Below are positions 56,006 through 64,000 of a stretch of DNA of 64,000 nt, piece by piece. Numbering within the stretch: position 1 is the stretch's first letter; every line of letters begins with the position of its first letter. Position numbers and translations under genes: made by a program. The notes under the pieces are model-generated. The model had not been told where the DNA came from. It worked only from the letters and a program-made list of their open reading frames with translations, and ran no database searches. Source of the stretch: Ornithodoros turicata (taxonomy: Eukaryota; Arthropoda; Arachnida; Ixodida; Argasidae); NCBI RefSeq assembly GCF_037126465.1, contig NC_088201.1, forward strand, positions 228,848,016 through 228,912,015, read 5' to 3'.

Positions 56006-57005
56006 AGGGACGGTCTCGTACTCCCTGCCCCTTTCATAAAGTGTACCATTCGATTGCCCTTTGTTGAAAATGGAATACTGCTAATTTACCCGACAAAACA
56101 CGCCACAGTTATTAAATAACCGAATTAAATTGATAAAGACTGCAGAGCACGCCGCGATCTGTGTTGGCAACAATAAGAACGCCCACGTCGCCCTGCGGGT
56201 AAGTCCGTGATAGGATACAGAAATCGTCTGCTTTTGCGCCTGCTAGTGCATCGGTGTGAGCAGACGACTTTCAGAAGTTACTGGGCACCGCGGCAACGCT
56301 CGTACATTTTCTTTCAGTTCTCAGGTGAGAAACGCGCATTCACAGTAGTGGCAAGCATGGTGGTTCAGAACAACTATGTTAATCCTCAGAAACAAGTTAA
56401 AAGTCGCAGAACAACCCCATCCACAATCACAAATCTGAAGTCGCTGGCCATCGGCGCGCGCGGTCGCATTACAGCTCCGACCAAAAATACATTACCCGCG
56501 CTTCCATTACACTCCCCGTTGTACACTGATCATGCTTCGAAACGAAGTGTCGCTGACGACGTACATGGAGAAGGAGAACGTGTTTATTTAAAAACTGCAT
56601 TAAATACTCGCGGAAAGAAAACACGTGACTTAGCTTCCACGTATCCGATTGTGCGCCACATTATGGGAGACCCCACAGTCAATGCTCGGACTACATTCTC
56701 CGCTCGCGGAGGTATATGCCTGCGTGTCCCCATTTCGAGAGCAAAGGGGATTACTCAAACCAAGGTGCTTCTGCAAGTTACAATTACCATGACAACGACG
56801 ACGCACCCGCGGGCCGACGTCATAGGTGACGTATGCATGAGAGAGGCGCAGCTTTCGTCGTCTGCTCTTACGGCACGTTTCGACAAATTCCTCGAAAACG
56901 ACTTGGTTATTCCGAATGAAACTTTGATGGTTGTATGTGTACAGTACTCGCGAAACTAGTTTTGGCTAAGTTTCGGAATCGCCCCGGCTGTACGAGACCG
57001 TCCCT
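56006..57005. mobile_element. 1,000-bp TTAA-flanked DNA element
   Basis: TTAA at 56002-56005 and 57006-57009. The termini AGGGACGGTCTCGTAC and GTACGAGACCGTCCCT are inverted repeats. TTAA targets are used by piggyBac and Kolobok elements; the terminus does not settle which. Part of another copy (280 bp of one end) lies inverted at 61310-61596. Confidence 0.88.
56207..56959 (+). CDS. 250-codon frame inside the TTAA element, possibly MATH-like end
   Basis: Uninterrupted from GTG 56207 to TAG 56959; the first ATG in frame is 56357. The C terminus reads RFDKFLENDLVIPNETLMVV, which resembles the final strands of MATH/TRAF-type domains (FxKFI...Ll..ddtLxvxC). The upstream part (LKSLAIGARGRIT, ARTTFSARGGICLRVPISR) is unassigned and basic. 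It could be a captured host fragment, a transposon accessory protein or chance. No DDE residues or zinc fingers were seen, so it is not an obvious transposase. Confidence 0.35.
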   Translation: MIGYRNRLLLRLLVHRCEQTTFRSYWAPRQRSYIFFQFSGEKRAFTVVASMVVQNNYVNPQKQVKSRRTTPSTITNLKSLAIGARGRITAPTKNTLPALPLHSPLYTDHASKRSVADDVHGEGERVYLKTALNTRGKKTRDLASTYPIVRHIMGDPTVNARTTFSARGGICLRVPISRAKGITQTKVLLQVTITMTTTTHPRADVIGDVCMREAQLSSSALTARFDKFLENDLVIPNETLMVVCVQYSRN

Positions 57006-57198
57006 TTAAGTTGGTTCTTTTGTTTAATTCTACTCTCAGGTCAGGTACGGGTTTTAACTGAATTTTGAAATGGACTCAATGGCGAGGGACACTGTGACGT
57101 GATTAGCGTTAATAAAACACACAACGAACATCAAATTAACACCGTACTAAAGTACAGAAGCAAAGCAATTTACCATGCATATTTTTATTGCAGGGGGA

Positions 57199-57480
57199 TC
57201 AGCGGTGCTTATTCCTTGCAGTATAGTACACCTTTACAGAAAGAAAATTCCCTCCACCTGACGTATTTGTAGTCTGCTGTTGTGTGCTGTTTTTACCTCC
57301 CATGATTGGTATCGTAGGAACACAATTAGGACGAGATAAACTAGAAGGCGTTTCGAAGATTTCTATCTTGGAGTAAGAAGGATAACACCACGGGAATTGG
57401 ATGAAGGCATCGCTGTCACATTTATAGATCCGAGAGGTCAACTCGCTCATTCCCTTCTTTGGACTGTTTCGATTTAGGTT
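57199..57480 (-). CDS. Candidate terminal exon of an unknown gene, minus strand
   Basis: Minus-strand frame reading KGMSELTSRIYKCDSDAF, FPWCYPSYSKIEI, then a Thr/Gln/Gly-rich end (NSTQQQTTNTSGGG) and FLSVKVYYTARNKHR to a TGA at 57201-57199. An AATAAA lies 5 bases after the stop (minus strand, 57194-57189). Possible acceptors are AAACAG or CCAAAG near 57482-57475. It could follow the candidate exon at 58541-58450. No family is recognised. Confidence 0.35.
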   Translation of the reverse strand, partial: NLNRNSPKKGMSELTSRIYKCDSDAFIQFPWCYPSYSKIEIFETPSSLSRPNCVPTIPIMGGKNSTQQQTTNTSGGGNFLSVKVYYTARNKHR

Positions 57481-57522
57481 CGAGGAAAACAGGTTTCGCA
57501 TCGCCCGACCTGGCATTCACCT

Positions 57523-58344
57523 TAGAGCCCTGCACGGGCCGACTTTTCCAGGCCCAACCCGGGCCAGGACCTTCATATTTTTATGCGGCCCGTCCCGGTG
57601 ACCCAGTGACTAGAGCCCGACCCGGCCCGACCCGGCGTTTAAGCAAATAGTGCCCGGCCCGGCCCGGTGACCCGGCGAGTAGATCCCGGCCTAGTATTTC
57701 CAGCCGCGACGTACGCGTTTCTTGTGATTATCAAACAAATTTATAAGTAATATAAGGAGAGAAGACAAACATACAAGTGATGGCGGTTTAACACCGTAAC
57801 AGCACGAGACCAAATGAAATCCAGAACGCACGCGGGCATGGGCGTTATCGTTACACTGTCAAGATTTTGCGGAGGTAGAGCATGCTGTGGACAAACTGCT
57901 TCTCCCAGTCCCTACCCCTCTCACCAAGCTTTGCCAAAGTGATTGTGAAATACGTGAGGAGTGAGGAGGAATGTAAAGTGGCTTTGAGAATGTTCTAGAG
58001 GGTATAATCATATGCATAATGCAGTATCCTTTGCTTGTCTTTGCAAAATATGCACAGGAATGACGCAAGCGCATGATGATATGAACTAATGCATCTGCAT
58101 TGTGCGGATTTGGCTGCGTGGCCCGGCCGGGCCTGACTCTCGGGAACATATTTGTCGGCCTGGGCCCGGCCCGCAGTGGTGGCGTATTTTAACGGCCCGG
58201 GCCCGGCCCGGCCCGCGGTGCTGGCGTATTTTGTCGGCCCGGGCTCGGACTGGCCCGGAGCTGACAGCCAATAACAAGCCCGGCCCGGCCCGCGGGCCGG
58301 CTCGGGGGCCCATGCCCATGCACGGGGGCCCGTGCAAGGCTCTA
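57523..58344. mobile_element. GC-rich hAT element with perfect 8-bp duplication
   Basis: ATTCACCT at 57515-57522 and 58345-58352. The termini are TAGAGCCCTGCACGGGCC and GGCCCGTGCAAGGCTCTA. 822 bp; the inner sequence has CCCGGCCCGG repeats at both sides. Same family as 4484-5177. No transposase. Confidence 0.93.
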
Positions 58345-58449
58345 ATTCACCTTGTATGATCGCTGATTATTACGATGACTTCGGGTTAACCGTTATTCGT
58401 ATTTTCTTCAGTTTTATGAAATAATTCTGGACCTGACGTACTCCACAAG

Positions 58450-58541
58450 AAGTCTCATTCGTGTAATTCCACTTGGGTTTACTCCTGCTTTCATTCCGCA
58501 GCAGCTTACGCTTACAATGTTTGATATTGGGGAGATCTAGG
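58450..58541 (-). CDS. Candidate internal exon, minus strand
   Basis: After ACAACCTCCTAG the minus strand reads LPNIKHCKRKLLRNESRSK, then KWNYTNETSCG before GTACGT, an acceptable donor in phase 0. Two N-glycosylation sites and two Cys fit a small secreted protein. No first exon was found, and similarity to a known tick family is not clear. Confidence 0.3.
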
Positions 58542-58884
58542 AGGTTGTGAGCACCCCTCGACAACGGTATGATAACTTAAGCTATCAAATCAAGTTTAAG
58601 CAACGTGATTTCATCAACCTTAAAGGAGTAAAACTATTAGGTTACAGTCATTTCGCAATAGTTGTCGTGTGCAGCCTTCTGACCCACTATGTCTGGCTAT
58701 TGAGGACACACACAGTCAATAAACCAGAACCGAGATGTGTCTCATTCGCGTACCTAACGGCGACCGAATATACAATATTTTGCCATACCGTTGCTGATAT
58801 CGTCCCCGTAAAAATCCAGCGAACCGTTAATGAAGCATGAAAGGACAATGCCTCAGGATGAGAGGCTCCTATATTTCGAACACA

Positions 58885-59154
58885 TTTTTTTTTAAATTCC
58901 GTGTTAGCGGCTATGAGCGGCGTACAGACGTGGACAGATGGAGAGAGGACAGCAAGAAGGAGTGGGGGACAGGGGGGTTAGTATGCGTCCTGGGCCGACT
59001 TGAAGGGGAACTGTGCTGACATTCGTCTGGAAAGTCTTCGGAAAACCCAGGCAAAACCTCAGACAGCACAGCCGGTGACAGGATTCGAACCCGTGTCACC
59101 TCCCAGTCTCGGCGTAGAAGGCGATCACTCTAACCACTATGCCACGGGAGCTGG
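58885..59154 (-). mobile_element. Full-length tRNA-headed SINE, minus strand
   Basis: Perfect 13-bp duplication TATTTCGAACACA (58872-58884 and 59155-59167). The minus strand begins CCAGCTCCCGTGGCATAGTG, has the B box GGTTCGAATCC, the usual SINE body and a terminal A-run. This is the most complete copy of the family in the window. Flanks 58820-58884 and 59155-59250 are an older inverted repeat (CCTCAGGATGAGAG / CTCGTCCTGAGG). Confidence 0.93.
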
Positions 59155-59454
59155 TATTTCGAACACAGACTGTTCTTCTTCTGTGCCAGAAGAAAAAGGA
59201 CAGACCCTGTCCGAAATATCGCCTGCTCTCGTCCTGAGGCACTGTCCTTCATACTGATACGTCTCCCGTACTTTACATCATATTTTTTCAGCGCTACTGG
59301 CGCAAATTTCTCAAAGCACTCAATATCTGCTCGCTTGCCGCTTTGTGTCTTCTCTGTGCTGGAAGCAGTGTTTAAGCAGCTGCGGAGAACTTATATTCAG
59401 CACGGCACGCATTACTCACTTCAATGGGCCGTGCATAAATGTATTAGTACCTAC

Positions 59455-59607
59455 TTTTGTTCTCGCGCAAGGTTTGCCTTCAAATGCAGTGTGGGGTCTA
59501 AATTTAGTATCAAAATTTGCACCACTTCGTCTTGTGTCGCAACAGTCGAACATGCACTCCGAGTTCCTCGATGACTTGGTCCCGTCTGCGGTGATTCTTC
59601 TATAAAA
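59455..59607 (-). CDS. Copy C exon: cysteine-rich domain of a third, inverted paralogue
   Basis: On the minus strand the acceptor is CATTTAACGCAG and the donor GTAGGT. 153 nt, phase 0 at both ends, as in copies A and B. It reads FYRRITADGTKSSRNSE, CMFDCCDTRR and TAFEGKPCARTK. The CxxDCC and F(D/E)GKPC motifs align with 9302-9466 and 40787-40957; the rest is strongly diverged. Neither its terminal exon nor its upstream exons could be placed, so it may be part of a gene running in from the right or a relic exon. Confidence 0.75.
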
Positions 59608-59714
59608 CTGCGTTAAATGAGACTTCATTGCCGAGTCCTGTAACAATTGTGATTTTACTAAACTAAGAAGCACAGACCACCAACCTATCACAAGTGCCAC
59701 CAATCTAGCCAGCC

Positions 59715-60480
59715 AGACGAAAAAGTAGAGAACTCCGACTTAACATAACAAAATAACAAGGTTTACTCAGATGTTTCGTCCGTCATGCGATGGACATCAT
59801 CAGTGCCAAACTGAATGAGAGATTACACAGCTGGTCGCTATGTAAGGAGATGGGAGTATTGTTCGGGAAGGGGGACACGGATTTTGTTAGAAACCGAGGG
59901 GTCAACACGTATGTGCCAAGACTCTAGAAGCTTTCTGGGTCCCCATCTTTGTTCACGAGCCAAGGTCACCGCGTTGTCGAAGTCAAAAGAATGTCCCGTG
60001 TTCCAACAATGTTCAGTAGGCTCCGTCTTAAACCGTGTGGCGTGCGTCGCGCTCTTTATGTCCCGCTTGTGCTCTTTGAAACGAGTGTTTCGTTTCCTGC
60101 CTGTCTCGTCAACGTAGCACGTGTCACTGTCTTGGCATTGTAGTTTGTATGCTACTTCAGACTGGACTTCCTTGGATGTGGTCTGATATCCAACGGAAGC
60201 AAAGCCCGGCGGATAGATTCAGAAACGTCTTTGACATAGGGGATGACAACGCGGGTCTGGCGAGTGTGGTTCCCGTCCTGCGGTCCAGATGCTTGCATGC
60301 GTTTGCGAGTGTCCTCAATAAACCTGCGTGGGTTGCCACGTTTGTCCAAGTAATCGGCGATCGTCGCGTCCTCAGAAGCCCGTAACTCGGTGCAGGATGA
60401 TAACTGTTCAGATCGGTGAAATGACGTTCGTACCACACTCCGTTTGTGCTCCGTGGGGTGGTGTGAGTCAAAACTTCTAA
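59715..60480 (-). mobile_element. Penelope-like element fragment, minus strand
   Basis: Read leftward from 60480: a linker frame (RVVIPYVKDVSESIRRALL), then the GIY-YIG region (DETGRKRNTRFKEHKRDIKS, TEHCWNTGHSFDFDNA). The non-coding end with CTGATGATGTCC follows. Same family as 51430-51985 and longer at the 5' side. The first block is VIPYxxxxSExIRRxL, typical before the endonuclease. It is damaged and inactive. Confidence 0.87.
59773..59803 (-). ncRNA. Hammerhead-like core, second copy
   Basis: Minus strand CTGATGA (59803-59797), stem GTCCATC-GCAT-GACGGAC with one mismatch, then GAAAC (59777-59773). Position and order are as at 51895-51925. Confidence 0.5.
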
Positions 60481-60484
60481 ATTT

Positions 60485-60636
60485 CCCAAGCTGCACAATG
60501 TACCGAAAGTCGAGTGCAATAGGGGTGAACGGTATGTGTCTTATCAATGTACTTTAGTTTCAGGAGTCTGTTCAGGGCCTTCCACCCACCCGTCCACCAC
60601 TATTGCACTCGACTTTAAGTACATTGTGCTGCTTGG
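60485..60636. mobile_element. Palindromic MITE (CCCAAGCAGC family), copy 4
   Basis: Ends CCCAAGCTGCACAATG and GTGCTGCTTGGG, same centre as the other copies. It separates the Penelope-like piece from the LINE endonuclease piece. Confidence 0.85.
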
Positions 60637-60639
60637 GTT

Positions 60640-61215
60640 GACGTTATAGCTCTAACGGAAACATAGCTAATGCGAGATGAGTGTTATCACCTTCATGACT
60701 ATGTGTTCTATTCTCAACCGCGATTGTTACAGTCTCAACATAGATGAGGCGGTGTCGGCCTATTTGTGCATAAAAATATGAAATGTAATCTCCGAGCAGA
60801 TATTATTCTTGAGATACCAGGTAGTGTTATAGTGGGAGTAGTTTATCGAGCTCCTTGATGTAACATATCGATATTTCTTGAAGCGTTTGAAAACACATTG
60901 TTTAAAATTGCTGCGTTGAAGAAACGGGTGTTTATCGCCGGGGACTTTAACATTGATACCTTACACGATGGCTGTGCTGCCTATGAATATCTGTTTTCGT
61001 CTTTCGGTTTTCGTAATCTAATCAATTCTCCCACACGTGTTACAGCCCGCACAAGTTCTGCCATTGATAACATTCTTTCTTATATTGAAAACGCTGACAA
61101 TTATTCCGGTGTTTTGAATTACGATATTACAGATCATTACCCTGTGTTTACTGTTATCCCATGTATGGACCTGCGTCATAACGTCACCAGACCATCTAAC
61201 TTAACTTGTGTCTGA
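60640..61215 (+). pseudogene. LINE endonuclease fragment (CR1/L2-like)
   Basis: Broken frames read VIALTET, then YVFYSQPR, VGVVYRAP, and in the last, open frame VFIAGDFNIDTLHDG, TARTSSAIDNILSY and YDITDHYPVFTVIP. GDFNID, S-x-IDNI and DHYPV are the catalytic blocks of the LINE apurinic-type endonuclease. In-frame stops and the lack of RT show a dead fragment. It differs from the I/R1-type endonuclease at 14.8-15.5 kb. Confidence 0.88.
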
Positions 61216-61309
61216 TGATTGACATAGTTGCTACAAATGTTCTAAACGTGCCGCTTCTTAGAATGCGCGTCTTTCGCCTGAGAACTGAAAGAAAATGTAC
61301 GAGAGTTCT

Positions 61310-61596
61310 CGCGATCTCCTGTCACTTCTGAAAGTCGTCTGCTCACGCCGGCGTACTAGCACGCGCAAAAGCAGACGATTTCTGCATCCAATCACGGACT
61401 TTTGCATAGGGCAACGTATCCATTCTTATTGTTGCCAACACAGATCGCGGTATGCTCTACAATCTTTATCAATTTAAGTCGGTTATATAATAACCGTGAT
61501 GCGCTTTATCGGGTAAATTCGCAGTATTTGATTTTCAACAAAGGGCAATAGAACGGTACACTTTATGAGAGTGACAAGGGGTATGAGACGGTCCCT
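61310..61596. mobile_element. One end of the TTAA element, inverted copy
   Basis: Reverse complement of 56006-56285 with moderate divergence, ending GAGACGGTCCCT before TTAA (61597-61600). The other end is missing. Confidence 0.8.
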
Positions 61597-61626
61597 TTAA
61601 ATGAACCTGTACTGAACTGTCTAAAT

Positions 61627-62713
61627 CAGAGTGTCGAACCGAAACGTTTTACGTTCCGGTTTTCGTTATCGTTCTATCATAAACGGTCCGGTACCGGTTC
61701 TACTCCGGAGCAAAACAACAACGGTTAATACCGGTTTCAACCTGTTCCGCTCCTGGTGGGAATATTCATTTCCAGAAAAAAAAAATCAATGTTGCAAACT
61801 GTAAACCCGTTTATTCCGTATACATGGTATTTAATATGAATAGGCAGCTGTGAAATTGGTAGCTCCTGGCTCCTGTAGGTCTGTTCAAATAAGCTTTCTC
61901 CTTTCTTGATGCGCATGGCACAGACGGACTTGTTTGTCGTGATGTCATATGTAAAGCCTTACTGGATTGGCGTGATCGCGTCCCATCCGAACGCCTGTTG
62001 CTGCTTCCGAACCAGTAGACACCACCGCTCGAGTACGACGTAAATCGAGGAATACCTTCACTAACAAACGCGCACGACGGCTCCGTTTTCTTTCTTCGTG
62101 TCCTGTCCACAAGCTGCCTCTGCAGCTTTTTTGCTGTACCTCCCTTTTCCTTTGGAAATAAATACGAAAGTAAAAAAAAAAAGAGGCGTCACTTCCCACG
62201 CGCTTGCTTTCGCGGGTATGTAAATGTATTCAACTTCGCAGTTCTCAATCAAGGGACGAGCTGCGCGACATTACCGATAGAGAAGCCGTTACGCAGCCCT
62301 CTTGGGTCGTTGTTTAGTTGAGCAGAGTTCGGGCGGATGAAATTAAAACGAGCAATACGGCACATTGGTACAGAGTCACAACCGGTCACACGTAGCTCTA
62401 AGTCTTTCAGCGATAAAACGTTACAAAAGGAGCCTAAGGGTCATAGTATACCGACATACATTCCCCCGTAACCGTAACCTTCGTAAAGTATCCGTGACAT
62501 GACTTCAGAGCACACGACATCAGTTTCATTTGCATATTCGTACTGCAAACCGGCGAAGTTTTTTCTTGGACCGAAAACCGTTAGAGAAATTTTTCGGTTT
62601 CCCTTCTGAGCGAAAAAAACGTATACGGTTTCAATTCCGTTGCGGTTCGCACCAAAATAGCGTTTTTTTTTTTCGCTTTTCGGTTCTGGTTTTCGGTTCG
62701 CTCCGACACCCTG
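61627..62713. mobile_element. hAT element with perfect 8-bp duplication, 1,087 bp
   Basis: GTCTAAAT at 61619-61626 and 62714-62721. The termini are CAGAGTGTCGAACCGAAAC and GTTTTCGGTTCGCTCCGACACCCTG. Subterminal CGGTTCCGGTTTT-like motifs repeat. A frame at 62728-62441 on the minus strand lies within it and is probably not a gene. Confidence 0.92.
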
Positions 62714-62739
62714 GTCTAAATATGTCATAGGATGCGATT

Positions 62740-63640
62740 AAAGAGCAGTTTTGCACTATGTTAGCGTAATTCTCTGTCCCAAAATCGGAATGCGCTCCAA
62801 TGCGACAAGGAATTCAAAAGCACTCTTACCTTGTTTGCGTTCCCTTTTGAACCCCTCCTCTCCCCATGTGAATAACACAGTGAAACAGCACATGTGTGAG
62901 GCAAGACACGCGATAGAAGAGCTGGACGTGAGTCGTGTGTATGACTCGGGTCAGGGAGAGAGCCTCACACATGGCGGAATTCTGGGTTCCGGGAATTCCG
63001 GAATTCCGGGGGTTTCCGTGCGCCCTATAAGAAGGCGCTGCGTTTTCCATAGCGTCTATTACCGCAGGTAACCACAGATTACCTGGGGTAATCTTGAATT
63101 TCATTTAATCCCCTTTAATTACGTTTACTTACTTTAATTACTCTCAATTTCTCTTTAATTGACGTTAATTACCTTTAATTACCCCCGGTAACCTGCCGCT
63201 AGTGCATCAGTGCTACTTACCTTCAGTAGACGATAAGTTGATTGTCTTTTTTTAGATAGGTAGATAATTTTATTTCACACACAAGGTGTTGTAAATCAGG
63301 GCAAAAAAGCCATGTGGCTCGATTGCACATGGCTTTCATTTTTGCCTTTCATGGAAAGGCGCAAGGCTTTCTCCGAATTGCACATGTCTTACATTCATTG
63401 GCTTGCGACAACTTTTTTGCTTTAATTACCTTTAATTACTCTTACCTCTTAATCACATTCAACTACTTCAAATTCACGTCATTTATCTTATTTACAATTG
63501 CACTCTTATGTCCCCTTTACATATCCACTTATGCCCTAGCCTTGGTGACGCTTCGCCATCTCATACAAAGGCACACCACACATGTGTATATATACTTCGA
63601 AATGAATGATCGATAGAGAAAAAAAAGACGAAGAAAGAAC
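62740..63640. other. Low-complexity stretch, no gene recognised
   Basis: Contains a GGAATTCC palindromic patch (62985-63010), TTTAATTACC-type repeats at 63090-63185 and again at 63420-63440, and short AT-rich tracts. No credible exon. Confidence 0.5.
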
Positions 63641-63670
63641 AGCGATTGTGACTGACAGGTGGCTAACAGG

Positions 63671-63820
63671 ATGCAGTTTACGCTGGTAAAAGATCAAACG
63701 CCAAATGCCGCGACTGAGGCCATGACTGCGTCGCGGATTCGTGAGCTTCTGAATGTTGTTGAGGAACGTAGACACGATTTGTCACAGTTCGGGGTTTACT
63801 TGGAAAGACGTCGGTTCTGA
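63671..63820 (+). CDS. Small 49-codon frame, unknown
   Basis: ATG to TGA with MQFTLVKDQTPNAATEAMTA, then SRIRELLNVVEERRHDLSQF. The charged helical look is more protein-like than the surrounding sequence. It could be a fragment of a retroelement ORF or a host exon. No family is recognised and no splice evidence was found. Confidence 0.2.
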   Translation: MQFTLVKDQTPNAATEAMTASRIRELLNVVEERRHDLSQFGVYLERRRF

Positions 63821-63835
63821 TTTTCTTCCAGAGAT

Positions 63836-63988
63836 CCCAAGTAGCACAATGTACTGAAAGTCAAGTGCAATATGGGTGGACGGTATGTATCTTATCAATG
63901 TTCTTCAGCTTCACGAACCTGTTCAAGGCTTTCCACCTACCCGTCCACCCCTATTGCACTCGACTTTCAGTACATTGTGCTGCTTGGG
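63836..63988. mobile_element. Palindromic MITE (CCCAAGCAGC family), copy 5
   Basis: Ends CCCAAGTAGCACAATG and GTGCTGCTTGGG, 153 bp, close to copies 1-4. Confidence 0.85.
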
Positions 63989-64000
63989 ATGGTGCGCGAC

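Noticed and set aside
59345..59605. Plus-strand frame with Cys residues (CWKQCLSSCGELI...)
   Set aside because: The minus strand of the same bases has the conserved CMFDCC...FEGKPC exon with matching phases, so the plus frame is its shadow.
62441..62728. Minus-strand frame ending in a Gly/Tyr-rich tail (YEGYGYGGMY)
   Set aside because: It looked like a tick Gly-rich protein end, but it lies almost wholly within a hAT element with perfect duplications.
1..64000. CRISPR arrays, bacterial operons, riboswitches
   Set aside because: The tandem repeats here lack regular unique spacers and the sequence is clearly spliced eukaryotic DNA.

Overview
This window is animal, and very probably hard-tick (ixodid), nuclear DNA. 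The reasons are spliced exons with consensus GT..AG borders in a sea of repeats, tRNA-headed SINEs that resemble the tick SINE Ruka, and a gene family matching tick salivary reprolysin-like (M12B) metalloproteases. The genus is not resolved. No bacterial or organellar genes were seen, and most open frames are chance or transposon-derived.

The core is two same-strand tandem copies of one multi-exon gene. Copy A enters from the left edge. Its last five exons are 2133-2244, 3814-3921, 5539-5713, 9302-9466 and 10658-10711 (stop, poly(A) signal at 10832). Copy B has ten phase-compatible exons: 21604-21664, 21767-21891, 23430-23498, 26822-26955, 27020-27072, 28746-28857, 29952-30059, 34840-35014, 40787-40957 and 52293-52346 (poly(A) signal at 52466). 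Its signal-peptide and propeptide exons were not found with confidence. The assembled B part is 353 codons plus stop with no internal stop. Exon lengths, phases and much intron sequence match between A and B, so the two arose by a segmental duplication whose unit is tens of kb. In both copies the zinc-binding motif HExxHxxGxxH has lost all three histidines, and B has also lost the glutamate, although splicing, frame and cysteines are kept. These look like expressed non-catalytic members (pseudoenzymes). In exon 3 the copies differ more than in the neighbouring intron, mostly at amino-acid-changing sites. A third, divergent, inverted paralogue is represented by a cysteine-rich exon at 59607-59455 on the minus strand. 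A candidate minus-strand signal-peptide exon lies at 21327-21262, and two more candidate minus-strand exons lie at 58541-58450 and 57480-57199.

The rest is a dense and partly datable record of mobile elements. It includes a LINE with RT and RNase H (6943-8964), an interrupted I/R1-like LINE on the minus strand (about 14.8-17.8 kb), Penelope-like fragments with GIY-YIG domains and hammerhead-like motifs, several hAT elements with perfect 8-bp target duplications, PIF/Harbinger-like elements, a mariner deletion derivative, a pogo/Tigger-like MITE, a 1,000-bp TTAA-flanked element with a 250-codon frame, many palindromic MITEs, and several SINEs with 11-13-bp duplications. Because A and B are duplicates, several insertions show an empty site in the other copy. 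Copy B's introns are greatly swollen: the last is 11.3 kb against 1.2 kb in A, and it holds a 3.7-kb MITE-borne minisatellite and an 0.87-kb palindrome.
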